A DNA stretch of 64,000 nt, taken from contig NZ_RXOE01000002.1 of NCBI RefSeq assembly GCF_003965815.1, positions 434,001 through 498,000 on the forward strand, in the 5' to 3' direction. Below the pieces are notes generated by a model. That model worked only from the letters and a program-made list of their open reading frames with translations. It did no database searches and was not told the origin of the DNA. How positions within the stretch are numbered: the first letter of the stretch is position 1; each line of letters starts with the position of its first letter. This DNA is from Variovorax gossypii. GTDB taxonomy: Bacteria > Pseudomonadota > Gammaproteobacteria > Burkholderiales > Burkholderiaceae_C. Below, one piece after another: positions 1 through 8,847 of this stretch. The translations under genes were made by a program, and so were the position numbers.

Positions 1-438
1 GCGCACCTGCGCGTCGTCGCCCATGCGGAAGCCGTCGACCGAGGCGGAGAAGTTGTCCCAGTCGCGGCGCTGGCCGGTGAGCAGCAGCCAGTCGTTGCGC
101 AGGCGATCTTCCTGGTAGGTGCCGGGGTAGCGGGCGTAGAAATCTTGTACCTCGTTGGGCGCGGCCTCCTGCAGTCGCGCCTTGAGTTCCCAGTAGGCGG
201 CCCAGGGTTCGAGCGCATGGCCGCGGGCCTGCGGAAGCAGGGCCGTCAGCCGGGCCTTGTCGCCGCGCTGGAAGGCCAGCTTCATCTGGATCAGAACGTC
301 GTCGTTGGTGTTGCTCTGCGCGGCGGCGGGCTGCTGCGAGAGCAAGGCGGCGAGGGCCAGGACCGCGGAAAAAACCAGTGCGGGTGCCGCTTTGCGCGGG
401 CGATGGCTCTTGGATGCCAAAATGCTTGGGAACTGCAT
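1..438 (-). CDS. Soluble lytic murein transglycosylase, N-terminal part (partial)
   Basis: The gene runs off the left edge, so only the first 146 codons are present. The start ATG is at 438. The N-terminus has basic residues, then a hydrophobic segment ending near AAAQSNTND (about residue 41), a convincing signal peptide. What follows is helix-rich with alternating Ala/Leu/Trp (GHALEPWAAYWELKARL, YPGTYQEDRLRNDWLL), which resembles the superhelical U-domain of the Slt70 family. Slt enzymes cleave the MurNAc-GlcNAc bond of peptidoglycan to 1,6-anhydro products in the periplasm. The catalytic SLT domain would lie outside the window, so the call rests on the N-terminus only. It is divergent from the folate gene, with only nine bases between the two start codons. 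Confidence 0.75.
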   Translation of the reverse strand, partial: MQFPSILASKSHRPRKAAPALVFSAVLALAALLSQQPAAAQSNTNDDVLIQMKLAFQRGDKARLTALLPQARGHALEPWAAYWELKARLQEAAPNEVQDFYARYPGTYQEDRLRNDWLLLTGQRRDWDNFSASVDGFRMGDDAQVR

Positions 439-447
439 CGGGGGATT

Positions 448-1065
448 ATGGACAAGTCAAAGGGTGCCGACACTTCGGCAACGGCGAGTTTTCTTAAGGA
501 ACAGTTGAGAAAAGCACTCATCGAGCAACGTCTTGCGATGCCCGATCGGCTGACACGCGCCGACCTTCTGCAGCGCGTGATGCGGATCTGGCTGGTGGGC
601 CGGCCCGATACCGTGATCGGCGCCTACTGGCCGATCAAGGGCGAATTCGATCCGCTGCCCGCCCTGCACCGCTGGAAGGAGGACGGCGAGCTCATGGAAG
701 AGCCCCAGCGCCGCCGCATCGGACTGCCGGTGATCGACAAGGTTCACAAGACCCTGACCTTCCACGCCTGGTATCCGGGCTGCCAGATGGAAGAGGACGC
801 CTACGGCATTCCCAAGCCCAAGGACACCGAGCTGATCGTGCCCACCCTGCTGTTCGTGCCCTGCGTGGGCTACAGCGCCGGCGGCTACCGCCTGGGCTAC
901 GGCGGCGGCTTCTACGACCGCACGCTGGCCGCGCTGGAGCCCCGGCCGTTCACGGTGGGTCTGGGCTTCACCAACGGCTTCGTCGCGGACTTCGAGCCCG
1001 AGGCGCACGACCTGCCGCTTGATGCCATCCTCAACGACAACGGTGTGGTCTGGCCCACGAGCTGA
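448..1065 (+). CDS. 5-formyltetrahydrofolate cyclo-ligase (MTHFS/YgfA family)
   Basis: This 205-residue protein should convert 5-formyl-THF to 5,10-methenyl-THF using ATP, rescuing the stored folate into one-carbon metabolism in the cytoplasm. The family signature RLGYGGGFYDRTL is at residues 148-160, and the upstream basic RRIGLPVI and the PTLLFVPCVGY strand fit the fold. The length is normal for the family (about 180-210). An open frame continues upstream to 145, but that extension is antisense to the lytic transglycosylase signal peptide and has no family resemblance. The ATG at 448, preceded by a G-run at 440-444, is therefore preferred. Divergent from the transglycosylase gene with a nine-base gap, so at least one promoter must lie inside the other coding sequence. 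Confidence 0.93.
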   Translation: MDKSKGADTSATASFLKEQLRKALIEQRLAMPDRLTRADLLQRVMRIWLVGRPDTVIGAYWPIKGEFDPLPALHRWKEDGELMEEPQRRRIGLPVIDKVHKTLTFHAWYPGCQMEEDAYGIPKPKDTELIVPTLLFVPCVGYSAGGYRLGYGGGFYDRTLAALEPRPFTVGLGFTNGFVADFEPEAHDLPLDAILNDNGVVWPTS

Positions 1066-1086
1066 GCCAGGCCCTTCGATCTTCCT

Positions 1087-2070
1087 TCAGTCGATGTTGT
1101 CGACGGTGTCCGGATCGGGCACTTCGCCGATGGTCTCGCGCGTGGTCACGGCCTGCAGCTGCAGCCAGTCGCAGAAGGCCCTGATCTCCGGCCGCTGCAC
1201 GCTGCGCGGCCCCGCGATCAGCCAGTAGGACATCGGCGAATCCATGCGGTGCTGCGGCAGCACCTCGACCAGGTCGCCATTGGCCAGGCTCTCGGCGATC
1301 AGCGAGCTGCGCGCCAGGGTCACGCCCTGGCCGGTGAGCGCGGCCTGCACCATCTGGTAGGCGTAGTTGAAATAGAGCCAGCGCTTGGGCTGCGCGCGCT
1401 CCAGCCCGTTCACCTCGAACCAGCGGCGCCAGGTCAGCCATTCGAGGTGGGTGCGGTGGGCGTCGCCCGCCTCGATCAGCGTGAACCGGGTCATGTCCGC
1501 CGGCGTCTTGATCGGCGGGCTGCTCTTCAATAGCCAGGGGCTGGCCACGGGGGTGAGCGTTTCACCGAACAGGCGCACGGCGCCGGAGGGCATCACCTCG
1601 CGCGGGCCGTAGCGCAGGGCGATGTCCACGTCCGCCACGTCGAGGTCGACGGCCACGTCGCTGGCGTCGATGCGGATGTCGATCTCGGGGTTGTCGCGCT
1701 GGAAGGCCTCCAGCCGCGGGATCAGCCACATCGAGGCGAACGATGCGAATGTGGTCAGCGACACGCTCTGCCGCCCCGCGCTCTGGCGGATCTGGCGCAC
1801 GGCCGTGTCGATGCGCGGCAGCGACTGCTGCACCGCCAGCAAGAGCAGCGCGCCCGCGCTGGTGAGCTCCACGGCGCGGGTATGGCGCAGGAACAGGGCC
1901 ACGCCCACTTCCTCCTCCAGCGACTGGATCTGGCGGCTCACGGCCGACTGGGTCAGCGCCATTTCTTCCGCCGCCGCCCGGAAATTCAGGTGCCGGGCCA
2001 CCGCCTCGAAGGCGCGCAGGTGCCCGGCGGAAATGGGGCGGGAGCGCAGATGAGTCTGGGAATGTTGCAT
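1087..2070 (-). CDS. LysR-family regulator, GcvA-like
   Basis: A 327-residue LysR-type regulator. The N-terminal winged helix spans about residues 16-76 (AFEAVARHLNFRAAAEEMAL then TQSAVSRQIQSLEEEVG), followed by a type 2 periplasmic-binding-like effector domain that starts near TTFASFASMWLIPRLEAF. The MWLIPRL and D.A.RYGP motifs place it in the GcvA/AmpR-like branch. It is divergent from the DUF2917 gene at 2241, and LysR proteins of this branch are often encoded next to such genes, so control of that promoter and of itself is likely. The 170-base intergenic region contains the palindrome ATCAATTGAT (2100-2109), a possible contact site. The ligand is unknown. Confidence 0.9.
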   Translation of the reverse strand: MQHSQTHLRSRPISAGHLRAFEAVARHLNFRAAAEEMALTQSAVSRQIQSLEEEVGVALFLRHTRAVELTSAGALLLLAVQQSLPRIDTAVRQIRQSAGRQSVSLTTFASFASMWLIPRLEAFQRDNPEIDIRIDASDVAVDLDVADVDIALRYGPREVMPSGAVRLFGETLTPVASPWLLKSSPPIKTPADMTRFTLIEAGDAHRTHLEWLTWRRWFEVNGLERAQPKRWLYFNYAYQMVQAALTGQGVTLARSSLIAESLANGDLVEVLPQHRMDSPMSYWLIAGPRSVQRPEIRAFCDWLQLQAVTTRETIGEVPDPDTVDNID

Positions 2071-2099
2071 GGATATGAATCGAGGGCGGTTCCCGGCCG

Positions 2100-2109
2100 A
2101 TCAATTGAT
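2100..2109. promoter_or_regulatory. Palindrome in the LysR/DUF2917 divergent promoter region
   Basis: ATCAATTGAT is a perfect 10-base palindrome, about 30 bases upstream of the LysR start (2070) and about 130 bases upstream of the DUF2917 start (2241). Its position suits autorepression by the LysR protein. It is short and AT-rich enough to occur by chance, so the assignment is tentative. Confidence 0.3.
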
Positions 2110-2240
2110 GCGGAACCAGCATCAGTAGGCTACCTCGTTTTCATTGGACCGCCAACGCCGGAGAAACGATCATTCATTCCCGAACTGCGCTATTGCCTCT
2201 TTCTGTCAAGCGCTTCGGCAAAGCCCTAAGGAGTTACATC

Positions 2241-2558
2241 ATGTCCACCGCCGTCTGCACCACCGAATCGCTCTCGTCCCTGTCCGTCCCGGCTCGCGCC
2301 GCCACCGTTCCGCCGGCCGTCCGCCGCGGTGCATGGCAGATCGCTCCCGGCGAGGCGATGAGCCTGAAGGCGCGGGCGGCCAGCATCCTGCGCGTGAGGC
2401 AGGGCCGGGTGTGGATCACGCCCGACGCCACGCTCGCCAACCCCAGCGAAGACTTGGTGCTCGCACCCGGCGAATCGCTGATGGTGGCCGCGGGCCAGCG
2501 CATCGTGATGGAGGCCTGGGACGGCTACGGCGCCACCTACAGCTGGGACAACGCCTGA
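2241..2558 (+). CDS. DUF2917 domain protein
   Basis: This 105-residue protein is likely cytoplasmic. The core from about residue 30 (RGAWQIAPGEAMSLKARA, then ILRVRQGRVWITPD and LAPGESLMVAAGQRIVMEAW) matches the beta-rich, cupin-like pattern of DUF2917 proteins, which sit next to GcvA-like LysR genes in many Burkholderiales. The start at 2241 is set by AAGGAG at 2228-2233, seven bases upstream; an in-frame ATG further upstream (2193) lacks such a site. Function is unknown. The divergent LysR neighbour suggests it is the regulator's target, and a strong terminator follows the gene. Confidence 0.8.
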   Translation: MSTAVCTTESLSSLSVPARAATVPPAVRRGAWQIAPGEAMSLKARAASILRVRQGRVWITPDATLANPSEDLVLAPGESLMVAAGQRIVMEAWDGYGATYSWDNA

Positions 2559-2584
2559 TCGTTCCCCAGTCCTCCAGGTGCTGA

Positions 2585-2616
2585 AAAAGGCGGCTTCGGC
2601 CGCCTTTTCCTTTTTT
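2585..2616. terminator. Strong rho-independent terminator, probably serving both convergent genes
   Basis: A perfect 10-bp stem (AAAAGGCGGC / GCCGCCTTTT) closed by a TTCG tetraloop at 2595-2598 is followed by CC and six Ts. It lies 26 bases after the DUF2917 stop. The A-run on its left side lets it also act as a terminator for the convergent BLUF gene ending at 2639. Confidence 0.93.
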
Positions 2617-2638
2617 GGGGCTGTTCTTTCGGGGCTGA

Positions 2639-3049
2639 TCAGCCGTTGATGTCGAAGCTGGGCAGCAGCGCCAGGAAGTGCCGCAGCGCCACCTCCCCGT
2701 CGAGCGCATGCACGCCGGCCATCAGGTCGGGTCCCTCGCACTCGGCCAGCCCCATGCCGAAGCCGCTGTAGCGGCGGGCTTCCAGCGGGGCTTCGTGGAC
2801 CACCCTGACGCCGACGTGGCGCGGATCCTTCCCGATGCGCTGCATCAATGCACCGACGGCCTCTGGCGGGCCTTCCAGGTGCTGGCAGAAGCGCAAGCCG
2901 TCGAACACCAGCAGGCCGGTGATGCCGTGCAGCGCGTTGTGCGCCCGGGCCCGCGAGGCGATCAGGCCCACGGTGTCCGGAGGCAGGCCTTGGGCGAGCG
3001 TGCTGCAGTAAAGAATCTCGTGAAGCGGGGGCGTTTCTTGTTCTGTCAT
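2639..3049 (-). CDS. Short BLUF-domain blue-light photoreceptor
   Basis: A 136-residue protein consisting almost only of a BLUF domain, which binds FAD and senses blue light through a hydrogen-bond switch. The expected residues are visible: Tyr14 (EILYCSTL), Asn38 (HNALHGITGLLVFD) and Gln56 (RFCQHLEG). Met99 (GFGMG) is also present, but the semi-conserved Trp two residues before it is Phe97 here. There is no output domain, so signalling must go through a partner, as for other short BLUF proteins. It is divergent from a Crp/Fnr regulator gene with 103 bases between, which makes that regulator a candidate partner by position only. Confidence 0.92.
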   Translation of the reverse strand: MTEQETPPLHEILYCSTLAQGLPPDTVGLIASRARAHNALHGITGLLVFDGLRFCQHLEGPPEAVGALMQRIGKDPRHVGVRVVHEAPLEARRYSGFGMGLAECEGPDLMAGVHALDGEVALRHFLALLPSFDING

Positions 3050-3104
3050 GCGTCTTGGATGGGGAAACGGTGCGCAGTGTAGGCAGCGCCCGGGCGCCGG
3101 GAAA

Positions 3105-3147
3105 TGTCAAAAGACACAGGCCGGGCGCCTGTGCGGGCGCCTATAGT
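3105..3147 (+). promoter_or_regulatory. Predicted Crp/Fnr-type site and -10 element of the Crp/Fnr gene
   Basis: TGTC-AAAA-GACA (3105-3116) is a perfect dyad with the four-base spacing used by FNR-like proteins. TATAGT at 3142-3147 is a good -10 element and there is no -35 match. A -10 here puts the transcript start near 3152-3154, on the GTG start codon of the downstream gene. The dyad would then be centred about 42 bases upstream of the transcript start, the class II activator position. Suggests autoregulation and a leaderless mRNA; both are inferences. Confidence 0.5.
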
Positions 3148-3152
3148 GAGGC

Positions 3153-3923
3153 GTGAAGTTCGAGGACTACCCCGCAGCCATGGCGCCTCCGCAGGGCGCG
3201 AATCCGTGCGACCAGTGCGCATTGCGCCGGCTCGACGCATTCCTGGCCCCGTCCGGCGACGAGCTGCGGACGATCCAGTCGTTTCGTGTCGGCGCCCGGA
3301 GGGTGGAGGCCGGCAGCTCGATCATCGACGAGCACCGCCCGAGCCCGCAGCTCTTCACTCTCTATTCGGGCTGGGCCTTCCGCTACAAGACACTCAGCGA
3401 CGGTCGGCGGCAGATCCTGAGCTTCCTGCTGCCCGGCGATTTCCTCGGCCTGCAGGACGAATTCGCCGACGGCCAGACGCACGGCGTCGAGGCGGTGACC
3501 GACGTCACGCTGTGCGCCTTCCCCCGCGAGCGGCTCTGGGGCCTGTTCCACGCCCAGCCCAAGCTGGGCTACGACATCACCTGGCTGGCGGCGCGCGAGG
3601 AGAAGCTGGTCGACGACAACCTCGTCACCACCGGCCGGCGCAATGCCGGCGAGCGGGTGGCGATGCTGCTGATGCACCTGTACCGCCGCGCCCTGCGCGT
3701 TGGCATGGAGCGCGACGGCTGGGCCGAATTCCCGTTCAACCAGCAGCACATCGCCGACGCGCTGGGGCTTTCGCTGGTGCACACCAACAAGACGCTGCGG
3801 CGCCTGCAGCGCCTGGGGCTCTACAGGATCGACGGCGGCTGGCTGCGCATCATGGAGCCGCGCGCGCTGGAAGCGCTGGGCGACTACTTCGAGCGTCCGA
3901 TGCGGCCGACGCCGCTTATCTAG
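3153..3923 (+). CDS. Crp/Fnr-family transcriptional regulator
   Basis: A 256-residue regulator with an N-terminal cyclic-nucleotide-binding-like beta-roll (about residues 45-150, including FLLPGDFLGLQDEF) and a C-terminal winged helix with the recognition region FNQQHIADALGLSLVHTNKTL near residues 198-218. CDQC near residues 19-22 gives two N-terminal cysteines, too few by themselves to claim an FNR-type iron-sulfur cluster. The start is GTG at 3153; ATG at 3180 is an alternative. Neither has a Shine-Dalgarno sequence, which fits the leaderless model given for the upstream promoter. Divergent from the BLUF gene; the effector is unknown. Confidence 0.88.
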   Translation: MKFEDYPAAMAPPQGANPCDQCALRRLDAFLAPSGDELRTIQSFRVGARRVEAGSSIIDEHRPSPQLFTLYSGWAFRYKTLSDGRRQILSFLLPGDFLGLQDEFADGQTHGVEAVTDVTLCAFPRERLWGLFHAQPKLGYDITWLAAREEKLVDDNLVTTGRRNAGERVAMLLMHLYRRALRVGMERDGWAEFPFNQQHIADALGLSLVHTNKTLRRLQRLGLYRIDGGWLRIMEPRALEALGDYFERPMRPTPLI

Positions 3924-3956
3924 AACCCCAGACTCCGGAGCTCCATTCCGGCGCCT

Positions 3957-4862
3957 TCAGCGCGCCGCCACCAGCTCGCGCAGGTCGTCCTGGTAGGCCT
4001 GCAGCCGGCGCACCGCCTGAGCGCGCTGGCTGGCGCTCGTGCCGTTGTGCATGGCCGCGGTGTTGCGGCAACCTTCCTGCAGCAGGGCCTGCTGGTGGTC
4101 GCGCCAGGGCCCGGGCGGCGGCTCGGCGATGCGCTGGATGTAGTCGTGCAGCGCGGCGCGTGCCTCGGCGGGCGAAGGCTTGCCGGCGACGAAGCCGCGC
4201 AGCAGCCTGAGCGCCTCCTGCTGGCGCTTGCGGCGCTCGGCATCCGCCAGCTTCGGGTCGAACACCGACTGCGCGACCTGCTGCTTCAGCAGCTCGCGCT
4301 GCTCGGCACTCAGGCGGCCGTAGAAGTCCTCGGTGCGGTCGAGGAACTGGTCGTAGCGCTTCTCCTGCACCTGGGCCGGCGTGCGGTCGAGCCAGTCCTT
4401 GCGGTACTCGGCGTTGTTCTTGGCGTACTTGCGCTCCAGCTGCTGCAGCTGCGCCTCGTTCAGGCTCAGCGCCAGCTCGGTGCCGGCGGGCTCGGCGCGC
4501 TCGGTCACGGCCAGCAAGCGCTCGCGGATGCGGTCGGCCATGGCGCAGACCTGCTCCGGCGTCACCTCGCCCGGGGCCATCGCCTGGGCCTCCTTCAGCA
4601 GCGACGCGAGGCGCGGCAGCTCGTTCTGCCGGTGCCAGGCCAGCAGCTGGGCGAGCTCGTCGCGCACCTTCGGGGTCTGGGCGCCGTCGAAATCGAGGTA
4701 GCCGTCGAGCCACCAGTAGCTCACCGTCGGCAGGTTGTTGTAGGCCAGCTGGATCGCGCTGCAGGCGCCCAGGGCGGCCACCACGAGCAGCGCGCCGATA
4801 ATTCGGGTCACTGCAGAGATTGCCGAGCAAGTCGCGCAACGAATCCTGGAAAAGAAACGCAT
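3957..4862 (-). CDS. DUF6279-type lipoprotein
   Basis: A 301-residue exported protein with a signal peptide ending in a lipobox (AALGAC, cysteine near residue 34), so probably an outer-membrane lipoprotein. The body is almost wholly helical and charged, with the motif AYNNLPTVSYWWLDGYLDFD soon after the lipid site, typical of DUF6279 proteins. The function is unknown. The start at 4862 is supported by GGAGG (minus strand, 4874-4870) seven bases upstream. That Shine-Dalgarno lies inside the first codons of glmU, and the two start codons share two bases. The genes are divergent, and both promoters must therefore lie in coding DNA. Confidence 0.8.
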   Translation of the reverse strand: MRFFSRIRCATCSAISAVTRIIGALLVVAALGACSAIQLAYNNLPTVSYWWLDGYLDFDGAQTPKVRDELAQLLAWHRQNELPRLASLLKEAQAMAPGEVTPEQVCAMADRIRERLLAVTERAEPAGTELALSLNEAQLQQLERKYAKNNAEYRKDWLDRTPAQVQEKRYDQFLDRTEDFYGRLSAEQRELLKQQVAQSVFDPKLADAERRKRQQEALRLLRGFVAGKPSPAEARAALHDYIQRIAEPPPGPWRDHQQALLQEGCRNTAAMHNGTSASQRAQAVRRLQAYQDDLRELVAAR

Positions 4863-6291
4863 GAATCAGCCTCCGCAACAGAACCACGACGCCGGACCGA
4901 TCGACGTCGTCATCATGGCCGCCGGCAAGGGTACCCGCATGAAGAGCCGGCTGCCCAAGGTCCTGCACCGGCTGGGCGGCCGCGCCCTGCTGGCGCACGT
5001 GGCGGGCACCGCCGCGCGCATCGGGGCACGCGACGTGGTGGTCGTCACGGGCCATGGCGCGGCCGAGGTCGAGGCCTCCATGGCCGGCGGCATCGGCAAC
5101 GCCACGGTGCGCTTCGCGCGCCAGGAGCCGCAGCTGGGCACCGGCCATGCCGTGCAGCAGGCCGCGCCGCTGCTGGCGGACGACGGCACGGTGGTCGTGC
5201 TCTCGGGCGACGTGCCGCTGATCGGCGAAGAAACCCTGCGCGCGCTCGTCGCCGCCAGTGCCGGCGGCAAGCTGGCGCTGCTGACCATCGTATTCGACGA
5301 TCCCACGGGCTACGGCCGGGTCATCCGCTCAGGCAGCACGGGCGACGTCCAGGCCGTGGTCGAGCACAAGGACGCCACCGAGGCCCAGCGCGCGGTGCGC
5401 GAGATCTACAGCGGCGTGATGGCCGTGCCCGCGCGCCTGCTCAAGGGCTGGCTCGGCCGGCTGGACAACGACAACGCCCAGGGCGAGTACTACCTGACCG
5501 ACGTGGTGAAGCTCGCGGCCGCCGACGGCGTGCCCGTGGTCGCGCACATCACCACCGACGCGTTGCAGGTGGCCGGCATCAACAGCCCCGCCCAGCTCGC
5601 GGCGCTGGAACGTGCCTGGCAGCTGCGCCAGGCGAATGCGCTGATGGAGCAGGGCGTGCGCCTGGCCGACCCGGCGCGCTTCGACCTGCGCGGCACGCTC
5701 GAATGCGCGGCCGACGTGGAGATCGACGTCAACTGCGTGTTCGAGGGCGCGGTGTCGCTGGGCGAGGGCGTGCGCATCGGCGCGAATTGCGTCATCGCCA
5801 ATGCGCGCATCGAGGCCGGTGCGGTGATCCATCCGTTCACCCACATCGAGGGCGAGAAGGCCGGCGTGAGCGTCGGCGCGGGCTCGCTGATCGGCCCCTT
5901 CGCCCGCCTGCGCCCCGGCGCGCAGCTGGGCGCCGAGGTGCACATCGGCAACTTCGTGGAAGTGAAGAACTCCACGCTGGCCGCCGGCGCCAAGGCCAAC
6001 CACCTGGCCTACCTGGGCGACGCCACCGTGGGCGAGCGCGTGAACTACGGCGCGGGCAGCATCACCGCCAACTACGACGGCGCCAACAAGCACCGCACCG
6101 TGATCGGCGACGACGTGCACGTGGGCAGCAACTGCGTGCTGGTGGCGCCCGTCACCATCGGCGCGGGCGGCACCATCGGCGGCGGCTCGACCATCAACAA
6201 GTCGACCGAGCCGGGCGCGCTCACCGTGGCGCGCAGCAAGGCGGTGAGCTTCCCCAACTGGAAGCGGCCGCAGAAGAAGCCGAAGGCCTGA
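4861..6291 (+). CDS. glmU: Bifunctional GlmU: GlcNAc-1-P uridyltransferase / GlcN-1-P acetyltransferase
   Basis: This 476-residue cytoplasmic enzyme makes UDP-GlcNAc for peptidoglycan and LPS. The N-terminal pyrophosphorylase domain shows the nucleotide-binding MAAGKGTRMKSRLPK at residues 19-33. The C-terminal left-handed beta-helix acetyltransferase domain runs from about residue 265 with hexapeptide repeats, and NHLAYLGD carries the catalytic His at 381. The product of GlmS, encoded 0.65 kb downstream beyond an Lrp gene, becomes its substrate after GlmM action, so the locus groups two steps of one pathway. The start ATG at 4861 overlaps the divergent lipoprotein start. Confidence 0.97.
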   Translation: MNQPPQQNHDAGPIDVVIMAAGKGTRMKSRLPKVLHRLGGRALLAHVAGTAARIGARDVVVVTGHGAAEVEASMAGGIGNATVRFARQEPQLGTGHAVQQAAPLLADDGTVVVLSGDVPLIGEETLRALVAASAGGKLALLTIVFDDPTGYGRVIRSGSTGDVQAVVEHKDATEAQRAVREIYSGVMAVPARLLKGWLGRLDNDNAQGEYYLTDVVKLAAADGVPVVAHITTDALQVAGINSPAQLAALERAWQLRQANALMEQGVRLADPARFDLRGTLECAADVEIDVNCVFEGAVSLGEGVRIGANCVIANARIEAGAVIHPFTHIEGEKAGVSVGAGSLIGPFARLRPGAQLGAEVHIGNFVEVKNSTLAAGAKANHLAYLGDATVGERVNYGAGSITANYDGANKHRTVIGDDVHVGSNCVLVAPVTIGAGGTIGGGSTINKSTEPGALTVARSKAVSFPNWKRPQKKPKA

Positions 6292-6312
6292 GGGCCTTCC
6301 TTTCCTTGTTCT

Positions 6313-6804
6313 CTATGCCCGGGGCGCCAGCGGCACCCGGGGTTCGAACTTCGCGCGCTTCAGGCTGAAGAAGGCCTTGACGTTGCGAACGTTCGCATCG
6401 GCCGTGAACAGGCGCTGCGTAAGGGTGCCGTAGTCCTGCATGTCGCGCGCCGCCACCACCAGCACGAAATCGGGGCCGGGCGACACGCGCCAGCATTGCT
6501 GTACCGAGTCGTCGGCGATCACGCGCGTCTCGAATGCGTCGAGCGAGGCGGCGTCCTGCCGGTCCAGCGAGATCTCGATCACCGCCTGCAGGCCGTGGCC
6601 CAGCACCGTGGCGAGCCTGTCGGGCGACAGCAGCGCGACCTGGCGCTCGATCAGCCCGATGTCGCGCAGCCGCTGCACGCGGCGCAGGCAGGTGGGTGGG
6701 GAGATGCCCACGTCTGCGGCCAGGCGCTGGTTGGTCTGCGAGGCGTCGCGCTGCAGGGCGTCCAGCAGGCGCAGGTCGGTTGAATCGAGGGAGATTGATT
6801 CCAT
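6313..6804 (-). CDS. Lrp/AsnC-family transcriptional regulator
   Basis: A 163-residue regulator with an N-terminal helix-turn-helix (LDALQRDASQTNQRLAADVG, then PPTCLRRVQRL, residues about 10-55) and a C-terminal RAM/ligand domain (LGHGLQAVIEISL, DFVLVVAARDMQDY). It lies between glmU and glmS and diverges from glmS. The frame is open to an ATG at 6834, but the ten extra residues would be translated from operator-like AT-rich DNA. The ATG at 6804 gives the usual family N-terminus and is preferred; no clear ribosome-binding site supports either. Two dyads around the start suggest autoregulation and control of glmS. Confidence 0.88.
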   Translation of the reverse strand: MESISLDSTDLRLLDALQRDASQTNQRLAADVGISPPTCLRRVQRLRDIGLIERQVALLSPDRLATVLGHGLQAVIEISLDRQDAASLDAFETRVIADDSVQQCWRVSPGPDFVLVVAARDMQDYGTLTQRLFTADANVRNVKAFFSLKRAKFEPRVPLAPRA

Positions 6805-6845
6805 ATATGAAGAAATTATGGAATAAAACTCCATATGTATGGAGT
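6798..6845. promoter_or_regulatory. Two inverted repeats with TCCATA half-sites, likely Lrp operators
   Basis: Dyad 1 is ATTCCATA (6798-6805) paired with TATGGAAT (6817-6824); dyad 2 is ACTCCATA (6828-6835) paired with TATGGAGT (6838-6845). All four arms share the core TCCATA / TATGGA. Dyad 1 covers the Lrp start codon at 6804, and both lie 98-145 bases upstream of glmS. Multiple half-sites over an autoregulated divergent promoter are typical of Lrp/AsnC proteins. Confidence 0.7.
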
Positions 6846-6942
6846 GAAGAAATAAAAGTCCGAAATCAATTGAATTTCGAATGCATATTTCTTTCGTGCC
6901 TTCCTACCATCGAGCCTCTTCTTCATTCAAAGGCAGCTCACC

Positions 6943-8823
<1,881 letters not shown>

Positions 8824-8847
8824 GCGCCGAGGGCGACTGGCGCACTA

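Noticed and set aside
145..447. N-terminal extension of the formyl-THF cyclo-ligase
   Set aside because: The stretch is antisense to the lytic transglycosylase signal peptide and N-terminus, and the family starts near 448.
6874..6942. Possible glmS ribozyme upstream of glmS
   Set aside because: Only about 140 bases separate the two start codons, the region is filled with dyads for a regulator, and none of the ribozyme helices is recognisable.
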